The translations under genes and the position numbers were made by a program. From the NCBI GenBank assembly GCA_900552655.1, contig USAE01000003.1:1-57135 (forward strand): 57,135 bases of DNA, written 5' to 3'. Each line of letters begins with the position of its first letter. Positions within the stretch are counted from its first letter, which is position 1. This DNA comes from an uncultured Clostridium sp. GTDB taxonomy: Bacteria > Bacillota > Clostridia > TANB77 > CAG-508. Shown here one piece after another: positions 51,377 through 57,135 of the stretch. The notes beneath the pieces were generated by a model. That model saw nothing but the letters and a program-made list of their open reading frames with translations, was not told the DNA's origin and ran no database searches.

Positions 51377-52003
51377 TTAGTCGATATCACTTACGTCTAT
51401 ATTGTTTTCTGCAAATTCCAGCATTTCCACATCTGAGCCAAATGCGCAGAAGATTGCATTGGTTAATTCCAGCTTTCTGAGGTTTTTATCTTCTGTAAGC
51501 TGTTTGCTTTTTGGATCCGTATCCTCTGTTGCAAGCTTTTCGAGCGCCTCAGGAAGTGTTTTTCCTCTCTTTATTTCGAAGAGAATTCTTATTATATCTC
51601 TCTCCAGAACATTCATAATAGGAATTTCTCTTACTGCTGCCACTACTCTTGAGTAACAGATCTGCTTGTCATATAAATTTGAAGCTCTTTCTAACGCTTC
51701 ATCCAAAAGGCTAATGTTATTTCCTTTTGATTCCGGAAGATTTTGTGTTACAATCAACATAATCTCTTCCAAAGCTTCATCATAATCCATATCCATGACA
51801 AATTTTGAAATAGCCCATTTAATTAATTCTTCTACAGGCATCTCTTTTTCTTTGAAATGCTTGTAGAATACATCCTGCAGTAAGATATACCCCGGCATAT
51901 AACCAAATTTGGTACCATACATCTCCCTCATTATAATGCTTACAGCTGAATACCGACTTTTCTTTGCTTCTAATCTTGTTTCTTTTGTGTTTTCTTTTGC
52001 CAT
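51377..52003 (-). CDS. Orphan protein of foreign base composition
   Basis: 208 residues, no recognised family, soluble and mostly helical (for example VEELIKWAISKFVMDMDYDEALEEIMLIV, ALERASNLYDKQICYSRVVAAVREI). The DNA is visibly richer in G and C than its neighbours, with GCC, CTG, TCC and CTC codons that the other genes avoid, which suggests recent acquisition. It has an isolated promoter (52073-52101), a perfect dyad in the leader (52027-52041) and its own terminator. AAAGGAGCC precedes the ATG. A regulatory or phage-related origin is possible but unproven. Confidence 0.7.
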   Translation of the reverse strand: MAKENTKETRLEAKKSRYSAVSIIMREMYGTKFGYMPGYILLQDVFYKHFKEKEMPVEELIKWAISKFVMDMDYDEALEEIMLIVTQNLPESKGNNISLLDEALERASNLYDKQICYSRVVAAVREIPIMNVLERDIIRILFEIKRGKTLPEALEKLATEDTDPKSKQLTEDKNLRKLELTNAIFCAFGSDVEMLEFAENNIDVSDID

Positions 52004-52026
52004 TATAAGGCTCCTTTCTTTTGTGT

Positions 52027-52041
52027 TCTCAAAATTTGAGA
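52027..52041 (-). promoter_or_regulatory. Operator-like dyad in the leader of the 208-residue gene
   Basis: TCTCAAA-A-TTTGAGA is a perfect 7-1-7 inverted repeat between the -10 and the start codon. Confidence 0.4.
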
Positions 52042-52072
52042 TTGAAATATTTAAACTATTGTTACATTTATA

Positions 52073-52101
52073 ATTATATCATATTTACATAATCTTGTAA
52101 A
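52073..52101 (-). promoter_or_regulatory. Promoter of the 208-residue gene
   Basis: Minus strand TTTACA (52096-52101), 17 bases, TATAAT (52073-52078) with TGA directly upstream (extended -10). TTTACA-N6-TGTAAA at the -35 is also a dyad. Confidence 0.65.
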
Positions 52102-52182
52102 CATAAGTATTTTTTACTACACTTAACGATATATTTAACATTTTGTCTGACTATACATTTCTATAAAATTCTATATTCCACT

Positions 52183-54234
52183 TTATATTTCTACTCTGTT
52201 TTGGAATTTTTCTTCTATTAATAATCTTAATTCTTTATTTTTATCTAGTTCTAATTTTCTATCTTCTTCTGTTATTTTAACAGATAAAGCCTGAACTTGT
52301 TTTAATATTGGCATATCTTCAAAAAGATTTGCAATCTTAAATTCTGGAAGTCCATGTTGCCTTGTTCCAAAAAATTCTCCACTTCCACGAAGTTCTAAAT
52401 CTTTCTCTGATATTACAAAACCATCATTTGTATCTGTCATAACTTTCATTCTCTTTCTTATAACATCAGAATTTCCTTGGTATTTTAAAACACAATATGA
52501 TTTGTATTCGCCTCTTCCAACTCTTCCTCTTAATTGGTGAAGCTGTGCAAGTCCAAATCTTTCCGCATTTTCTACTACCATTAAACTTGCATTTGGAACA
52601 TTTACACCTACTTCTATTACTGTTGTAGAGATTAAAATATCTATTTCTCCGTTTTTAAATCTCTCCATAATCTCGTCTTTTTCTTTATTTTTCATTTTTC
52701 CATGTAAATATTCTACTTTATATTCTTTAAAAATTTTATTCTTATATTTCTCTGCAAGCTCTGTAACAGACTTTAAATTTAATTCTTCATTTTCTTCTAC
52801 TAAAGGACAAACAATATATGCTTGTCTTCCTTCATCTACTTGTTTTCTTATAAAATTATTAACTCTTTCTTCCATTCCTTTAGTAACTGCAAAAGTATCT
52901 ATTTTCTTTCTATTTGGTGGAAGTTCATCTATTATAGATATGTCTAAATCACCATATAAAATTAATGCTAAAGTTCTTGGTATTGGTGTTGCAGTCATAA
53001 CTAATACATCTGGATTCTGTCCTTTTTCTACAATTGTAGTACGTTGCTTTACTCCAAACCTGTGTTGTTCGTCTGTTACTACTAATCCTAATTTATTAAA
53101 TATTACATTTTCTTCTAAAAGTGCATGTGTACCAATCAAAATATCTATCTTTCCATCTCTTAATCTTTCCAATATTTCTTCTTTTTTCTTTTTAGTTATG
53201 CTAGAAACTAATAGTTCACATGTAATTCCAAATTTGTCTAGCATTTCTTTAAAACTTTCTAAATGTTGACTCGCAAGTATTGCTGTTGGAGCCATAATCG
53301 CAACTTGATATCCACATTTTACAGCTTTATAAGAAGCAATGATAGATACTGCTGTTTTTCCAGATCCAACATCTCCTTGTAATAGCCTATTCATATTTTT
53401 ATCGCTTTCCATATCTTTGTCTATTTCTTCTAAGACTCTTAATTGTGCTTTAGTTAGCTTAAATGGGAGTGTATTTATAACATCTGACATTTTTACATCT
53501 TTACTAAATTGAATTCCATTATTATCTGATTCATAAGCATTTTTTAAATTTAATAGAGCTAATTGCATTCCTAATAGCTCTTCAAAAACTAATCTTTTTC
53601 TTGCTTTTTCAAATTCTTCAAAGTTTTCTGGGAAATGTATTTTTTTAATTGCTTCATTTGCACCTAATAATTTATAGTCATCTAAAATATATTTAGGTAA
53701 TGTTTCTGGTAATTTATTATTTACCAACGTAATAGCATTTTCTATTATTCCTCTTAAAACATTTTGGGATAAATTATATGTTAATGGATATATAGGTATT
53801 ATCTTACCTGTATTTTTGTTTTTAGTTTCTTCATCAAAAACAGGAGATAGCATTTCTATCCTATTTTGTACTTTCTTTACTTTTCCAAAAAAATGATAAA
53901 TTTCTCCAACTTTAAATCTGTTTTTTAAATAGCTTTGGTTATACCAAGTAAGTATTGCTCTTCCAGTTTCATCTTCTACTATAAGTTTATATATAACCAT
54001 CTTTCTGTTTCTTATTCTTGTTTCATTCATTTTAGCAACTGGAATTGCTGCAATAAGAGCTTCTTTTCCGTCCTCTAAGTCTTCTATTTTTACTGGCTTA
54101 CTTCTATCTTCATAATCTCTTGGGTAATATGTAATTAAGTCTTTTAATGTAAAAATATTAAGATTATTTAAAAGTTTTACTCTATTAGGCCCAACACCTT
54201 TTATATATTGTATTTCTTTAGTTAAATCTGACAT
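52183..54234 (-). CDS. recG: ATP-dependent DNA helicase RecG
   Basis: 683 residues that remodel stalled forks and Holliday junctions. An N-terminal OB-type wedge domain (about 50-150) precedes the helicase core: QGDVGSGKTAVS (motif I, about 281-292), DEQHRFGVKQR (motif II) and ATPIPRTLAL (III), then the second domain with STTVIEVGVNVPNA and QLRGRVGRG. TTTAGGAGG is the ribosome site. It is near rpmB and spoVM, as in Bacillus. With ruvC broken in this sequence, RecG may carry more of the junction processing (inference). Confidence 0.95.
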   Translation of the reverse strand: MSDLTKEIQYIKGVGPNRVKLLNNLNIFTLKDLITYYPRDYEDRSKPVKIEDLEDGKEALIAAIPVAKMNETRIRNRKMVIYKLIVEDETGRAILTWYNQSYLKNRFKVGEIYHFFGKVKKVQNRIEMLSPVFDEETKNKNTGKIIPIYPLTYNLSQNVLRGIIENAITLVNNKLPETLPKYILDDYKLLGANEAIKKIHFPENFEEFEKARKRLVFEELLGMQLALLNLKNAYESDNNGIQFSKDVKMSDVINTLPFKLTKAQLRVLEEIDKDMESDKNMNRLLQGDVGSGKTAVSIIASYKAVKCGYQVAIMAPTAILASQHLESFKEMLDKFGITCELLVSSITKKKKEEILERLRDGKIDILIGTHALLEENVIFNKLGLVVTDEQHRFGVKQRTTIVEKGQNPDVLVMTATPIPRTLALILYGDLDISIIDELPPNRKKIDTFAVTKGMEERVNNFIRKQVDEGRQAYIVCPLVEENEELNLKSVTELAEKYKNKIFKEYKVEYLHGKMKNKEKDEIMERFKNGEIDILISTTVIEVGVNVPNASLMVVENAERFGLAQLHQLRGRVGRGEYKSYCVLKYQGNSDVIRKRMKVMTDTNDGFVISEKDLELRGSGEFFGTRQHGLPEFKIANLFEDMPILKQVQALSVKITEEDRKLELDKNKELRLLIEEKFQNRVEI

Positions 54235-54294
54235 CTTTTACCTCCTAAATGAAGTATAATTTTGTATATTATATACTATTTTTTATAAAAAGTC

Positions 54295-54323
54295 TTGTTT
54301 TTTTTATTATTATATGGTAAGAT
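54295..54323 (+). promoter_or_regulatory. Promoter candidate of rpmB
   Basis: TTGTTT (54295-54300), 17 bases, TAAGAT (54318-54323) with an upstream TGG. Confidence 0.4.
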
Positions 54324-54367
54324 TATAAACAGTCAATTTATTATCTTAATAGGAGGTGCAATAAATC

Positions 54368-54565
54368 ATGGCAAAATGCGCAATTTGTGAAAAAACATTA
54401 TCTCATGGAAACAAACTTAGCATAACTCGTTCTCACGTTAGTAATAGAGCTACAAGAACTTGGAAACCAAATTTAAGAACTGTAAAAACTATCATAAATG
54501 GACAACCAAAGAAAATTAAAGTATGTGCAAAATGTTTACGTTCTGGAAAAGTTAATAGAGCTTAG
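54368..54565 (+). CDS. rpmB: 50S ribosomal protein L28, zinc-binding form
   Basis: 65 residues. Cys4 and Cys7 (CAIC) with Cys53 and Cys56 (CAKC) form the zinc ribbon of the C-plus L28 type. LSHGNKLSITRSHVSNRATRTWKPNL is the rRNA-binding segment. It is transcribed away from spoVM and recG and terminated by a hairpin at 54584-54610. The ribosome site is GGAGGTG. Confidence 0.96.
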   Translation: MAKCAICEKTLSHGNKLSITRSHVSNRATRTWKPNLRTVKTIINGQPKKIKVCAKCLRSGKVNRA

Positions 54566-54583
54566 TTTATATATACTATTTGT

Positions 54584-54610
54584 GGGTTATTGTTAAATAA
54601 CCCTTTTTTT
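54584..54610 (+). terminator. Terminator of rpmB
   Basis: GGGTTATT (54584-54591) and AATAACCC (54596-54603), followed by seven T. Confidence 0.85.
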
Positions 54611-54635
54611 CATGAAATACATACTTAAGCAAAAC

Positions 54636-54674
54636 AAAAAATATCGTCAAGTTTTTAGCTTGGCGATATTTTTT
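54636..54674. terminator. Bidirectional terminator, also ending the spoVM unit
   Basis: AAAAAATATCGTCAAG (54636-54651) and CTTGGCGATATTTTTT (54659-54674) pair with one G-T, with U-runs in both directions. Confidence 0.85.
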
Positions 54675-54690
54675 ATTATAAGAAATTTCA

Positions 54691-54745
54691 AATCGGAATT
54701 TTTTAGGACCGTCCACCAGTCCCGGTATAGCTCCCTAATCCCGCT
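54691..54745 (-). repeat. REP-like repeat, copy H
   Basis: AATCGGAATTTTTTAGGACC then GTCCACCAGTCCCGG, plus a second CCCTAATCCCGC stretch. It begins 13 bases past the spoVM stop codon. Confidence 0.65.
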
Positions 54746-54757
54746 TTATCTTATGTA

Positions 54758-54832
54758 TTAGTCTTTTATTCTAAATATCAACTTTACAAACCCTCTTAAA
54801 AATTTTGGAACTTTTTTAACTACAACTGTCAT
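54758..54832 (-). CDS. spoVM: Stage V sporulation protein M
   Basis: A 24-residue amphipathic helix. KKVPKFLRGFVKLIFRIKD matches SpoVM, whose Bacillus form has KLPKFLGGIVRAMLGSFRKD: the PKFL core, the Gly after it and the basic end agree. SpoVM binds the convex forespore membrane and recruits SpoIVA for coat assembly. AAAGGAGGAG lies eight bases before the ATG. The gene is divergent from rpmB, the same neighbour and orientation as in Bacillus, which supports the call strongly. It is 43 bases downstream of a 49-residue membrane-protein gene. Confidence 0.85.
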   Translation of the reverse strand: MTVVVKKVPKFLRGFVKLIFRIKD

Positions 54833-54875
54833 ATCTATCTCCTCCTTTTTAATTGTTCTTTACATCCTTACAGTT

Positions 54876-55025
54876 TTAATTTGAAAGCCAGATTATTCCA
54901 ACTATAATAATTGCAACACCAATTACAAAAAGCCAACCTGCTAAAGGAAGTAATAATACTAGCAATATTCCTATACCCAATCCTATTAATATTACTGCCA
55001 ATGTCTTCTTTAATATTTTACACAT
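54876..55025 (-). CDS. Small membrane protein upstream of spoVM
   Basis: 49 residues: a basic start (MCKILKKTL) and two membrane segments (AVILIGLGIGILLVLLLPLA and WLFVIGVAIIIVGIIWL). GGAGG lies eight bases before the ATG; a preceding ATG is followed at once by a stop (ATG TAT GTG TAA) and is ignored. It probably shares a transcript with spoVM. It may be a sporulation membrane protein, judged only by position. Confidence 0.65.
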   Translation of the reverse strand: MCKILKKTLAVILIGLGIGILLVLLLPLAGWLFVIGVAIIIVGIIWLSN

Positions 55026-55129
55026 ACATATTACCTCCTTTTTTATATAATATGAAAAAATAATTATTATTGTGATTACTTTATGTTGATGTTATATTAT
55101 GATATAATTTGCAATATAAGGAGGTTTTT

Positions 55130-55771
55130 ATGAGAAAAAAAGATGCTATTCAATTAATAGAAATATTAAAAACTACATATCCAGACGCCACATGTAGTTT
55201 AGATTTTAATACACCATTTGAATTAGTAATTGCGGTTATGTTATCTGCTCAATGTACAGATGAAAGGGTTAATTTAACTACACCTGCATTATTTAAAAAG
55301 TACCCTACTATTGAAGAATTTGCTAATTGCGATATAGCTGAATTAGAAGAAATTATTCATCCTTGCGGTTTTTATAAAAATAAGGCAAAAAATGCTCGTG
55401 CATGTGCAAATAAAATTTTAGATACCTTTAATGGTGTTGTTCCAAACACTATGGAAGAGCTTATTACTCTGCCTGGAGTTGGGCGTAAAAGTGCCAATGT
55501 AATTTTGTTAGAAGTTTTTGGTATTGCAAATGGTATAGCTGTGGATACACATGCCAAAAGAATTTCTAATAGAATTGGTCTTTCTTCTGAAAAAGAACCA
55601 GAAAAAATAGAACAAGATTTATTAAAAATTTTTCCTAAGGAATATTTAAAAGATATTAATCATCTTTTTGTTTGGCATGGCAGAAAAACTTGCATGGCAA
55701 GAACTCCTAATTGTAAAGATTGCACTGTTAAAGATTTTTGTAAAAAATATAAGCAAGAAAACAAATCTTAA
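55130..55771 (+). CDS. nth: Endonuclease III
   Basis: 213 residues; DNA glycosylase/AP lyase that removes oxidised pyrimidines. VIAVMLSAQCTDERVN (about 32-47), the helix-hairpin-helix LPGVGRKSANVIL with catalytic Lys (about 112-124), VDTHAKRISNRIGL with catalytic Asp, and the iron-sulfur motif C-x6-C-x2-C-x5-C (CMARTPNCKDCTVKDFC) near the end. The ATG at 55130 follows AAGGAGG; a TTG at 55109 would include the ribosome site. TATAAT at 55103-55108 with an upstream TGA is its likely extended -10. Confidence 0.95.
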   Translation: MRKKDAIQLIEILKTTYPDATCSLDFNTPFELVIAVMLSAQCTDERVNLTTPALFKKYPTIEEFANCDIAELEEIIHPCGFYKNKAKNARACANKILDTFNGVVPNTMEELITLPGVGRKSANVILLEVFGIANGIAVDTHAKRISNRIGLSSEKEPEKIEQDLLKIFPKEYLKDINHLFVWHGRKTCMARTPNCKDCTVKDFCKKYKQENKS

Positions 55772-55777
55772 TTTTTG

Positions 55778-55806
55778 TTGACAAACAAATTTGGTTAATA
55801 TATATT
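55778..55806 (+). promoter_or_regulatory. Sigma-A promoter of the bactofilin-like gene
   Basis: TTGACA (55778-55783), 17 bases, TATATT (55801-55806). Confidence 0.7.
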
Positions 55807-55836
55807 TTGATTAATATAATTTTAGGAGGTATACCA

Positions 55837-56964
55837 ATGAAAAGACTAAAAAGCATTGTAATGGCTTGTTTACTAGCTATTATATTATCAATCGCTACAA
55901 CATGTTTTGCAGAAACAAAACCTATTCCAGAAGAATGGTTAAGGGCTACTCCATATGCAATTAATACTACAGAAGAAACACAAAATGTAGTAAATGACGA
56001 TTTGTATTTATCTGGTAATGATATTAACATGGATAAAATTGTAAATGGAAATGTTTATATTTTAGGTAATAATGTAACAATAACAGGAGAAGTAAGTGGA
56101 AATTTATTTATATGTGCCAAAAATGTAAATTTTGAAGAAGCTTCTTATATAGAAGGAAGTACATATATTGTTTCAAATAATATTAATTTTAACTCCTTAA
56201 CAAGTTCTTTATATACAGTTTGCCATAATTTAACTATTCCAGAAGGATGTGGAGTTTATAATGATCTATATTCTCTAACTAATAAAATAACTTTATTAGG
56301 TTCTATTGGTAGAAATGCTTATATACGTACATCTGAATTTATTATGTCTTCAGATTCTTCTCAAGGTTCTATTTCTGGAAAATTAACATATTCTTCAGAA
56401 AATGAAATATCATTCCCTGAAGGCGCAATTGTTGAGGATATAAATTATATGAAGTTGGCATCTACAAATAATGCCGGGACAACTATTTGGAACATTATAT
56501 CTAATATTGTAAACAGTATTTTAGCAGCTAGTTTAGTATACTTACTTTATAGATTCTTCTTAGAGTCTAGTTTAGAAAAAGCTTCTTCTTGTTTATCTCA
56601 CAAATTTGGTAAAGTATTATTAACTGGTTTAGTAACTTTAATAGCTATTCCTATTTTATCTATTATTCTTATTACTGCACAAATAGGCTTTACTGCAGGA
56701 ATATTGCTATTAATGTTGTACACATTTATGATAGGAATTTCACCTTACATATTTGCTTCAATTTTAGCTAGAAGAATTTATAATAATAAGAAATTTTCTA
56801 AAATGCCATTGGAATATTTACTTGCAATATTAATAGCTGTAGTTATTAGTGCATTAAAAATGATACCTTTTGTAGGAATTGTAGTAACTATATTTATTTC
56901 TATTTTAGGTTTTGGAATTATAATTTATAATTTATTTTTTGCTAACCATCAAAAAAATAATTAG
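55837..56964 (+). CDS. Secreted bactofilin-like repeat domain with C-terminal membrane domain
   Basis: 375 residues. An N-terminal signal peptide (RLKSIVMACLLAIILSIATT with CFAETKP at the cleavage region) precedes a beta-helical region of repeated hexapeptide-like turns (GNVYILGNNVTITGEVSGN, VSNNINFNSL), as in bactofilin-type polymer-forming proteins. From about 225 there are four membrane segments ending in FGIIIYNLFF. The extracytoplasmic beta-helix plus membrane anchor suggests an envelope scaffold; the function is not established. The ATG at 55837 follows TAGGAGG; a frame from 55807 is longer but lacks a ribosome site. Confidence 0.75.
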   Translation: MKRLKSIVMACLLAIILSIATTCFAETKPIPEEWLRATPYAINTTEETQNVVNDDLYLSGNDINMDKIVNGNVYILGNNVTITGEVSGNLFICAKNVNFEEASYIEGSTYIVSNNINFNSLTSSLYTVCHNLTIPEGCGVYNDLYSLTNKITLLGSIGRNAYIRTSEFIMSSDSSQGSISGKLTYSSENEISFPEGAIVEDINYMKLASTNNAGTTIWNIISNIVNSILAASLVYLLYRFFLESSLEKASSCLSHKFGKVLLTGLVTLIAIPILSIILITAQIGFTAGILLLMLYTFMIGISPYIFASILARRIYNNKKFSKMPLEYLLAILIAVVISALKMIPFVGIVVTIFISILGFGIIIYNLFFANHQKNN

Positions 56965-57040
56965 TAGTATATAATTGTTCTAATTAAATACTTGTATCTA
57001 TAAATGCAAACAAATTAAATATTTAATAAATAGTAATTAT

Positions 57041-57065
57041 CCCCCGGCTAAGCCGGGGGCTTTTT
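57041..57065 (+). terminator. GC-rich terminator near the right edge
   Basis: CCCCCGGC-TAA-GCCGGGGG followed by C and TTTTT. It is much more GC-rich than the other terminators here. Confidence 0.75.
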
Positions 57066-57135
57066 ACTCATAACGCCTAAAAGGCTATGTTACAAGCAGA
57101 GCCTCAAGGCTCATAGCTGTTCCGACGCATGCGTC
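57066..57135. other. Structured GC-rich stretch at the window edge
   Basis: It holds AACGCCT-AA-AAGGCTATGTT (imperfect), GAGCC-TCAA-GGCTC (perfect), AGC...GCT around it, and the palindrome GACGCATGCGTC, all within 70 bases. No reading frame. It could be the end of a mobile element or a structured RNA continuing beyond the window. Confidence 0.4.

Noticed and set aside
1..57135. tRNA genes, T-box leaders or classic riboswitches
   Set aside because: I looked for the T-loop GGTTCGA pattern, the T-box GGGTGGTACCGCG pattern and common riboswitch cores by eye and found none; a covariance search would be more reliable.

Overview
The window is AT-rich, with GC well under one third by eye, and reads as a chromosomal segment of an endospore-forming member of the Clostridia, probably an uncultured gut-type lineage (the lineage is inference). 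Support for spore formation: an uninterrupted sigma-K gene, the spore protease gpr, ytxC, ytvI, and a 24-residue spoVM that is too short for ordinary gene calling. Most genes lie on the minus strand in operons with very tight junctions; stop and start are often separated by a single base (ispH/murB, hrcA/grpE, prmC/whiA, whiA/hemW, mrnC/ytvI). I saw no transposase, prophage block, CRISPR array, tRNA or rRNA.

Layout. 1-5.5 kb: a 5'-nucleotidase-like HAD protein, an ABC exporter pair, a CmpB-type membrane protein behind an attenuator-like leader, a divergent RelA/SpoT-domain protein and the tRNA methyltransferase trmR. 5.5-11.2 kb: typA, an S1-domain protein, plsC, cmk, a P-loop NTPase fused to an Asp23-like domain, and a small basic orphan. 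11.2-19 kb: pgi, then carbohydrate-storage genes (glgP; DUF4912 plus a GH57 branching-type enzyme) and ytxC. 19-31 kb: gpr, an orphan operon (61 aa, a 466 aa HGYAH protein, 137 aa), and the minus-strand run ispH-murB-glmR-debranching enzyme-ruvC-holA, in which ruvC carries a frameshift; then an amidoligase with a 153 aa partner that is a paralogue of the 137 aa orphan. 31-36.6 kb: the heat-shock operon hrcA-grpE-CYTH-dnaK-dnaJ under a CIRCE operator. 36.7-39.6 kb: prmC-whiA-hemW. 39.6-39.86 kb: a 6S RNA gene. 40-44.7 kb: sigK, a coiled-coil orphan, a thioesterase, a DJ-1 protein, a lone NuoE-like protein and a PopT (DUF368) transporter. 44.7-49.5 kb: rbgA-mrnC-ytvI-trhP-orphan. 49.7-52 kb: small membrane proteins and a 208 aa orphan of foreign base composition. 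52-57 kb: recG, rpmB, the divergent spoVM unit, nth and a bactofilin-like envelope protein. The window ends in a GC-rich structured stretch.

How the genes work together. GlgP, the GH57 enzyme and the debranching enzyme cover branching and degradation of a glycogen-like polymer, feeding sugar phosphate to pgi; no ADP-glucose synthesis genes are present here. TrhP and TrmR together would make 5-methoxyuridine at the tRNA wobble base. SigK, gpr, spoVM, ytvI and ytxC belong to sporulation, and HrcA with CIRCE controls chaperones.

Two dispersed repeat families stand out. Eight copies of a REP-like palindrome with a GGAC-N-GTCC core all sit at or just past stop codons, and one copy has become the C-terminus of the PopT protein. 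The most system-like unknown is the pair of loci linked by the 137/153 aa paralogues: one encodes an amidoligase, the other a zincin-like protein whose motif glutamate is replaced.
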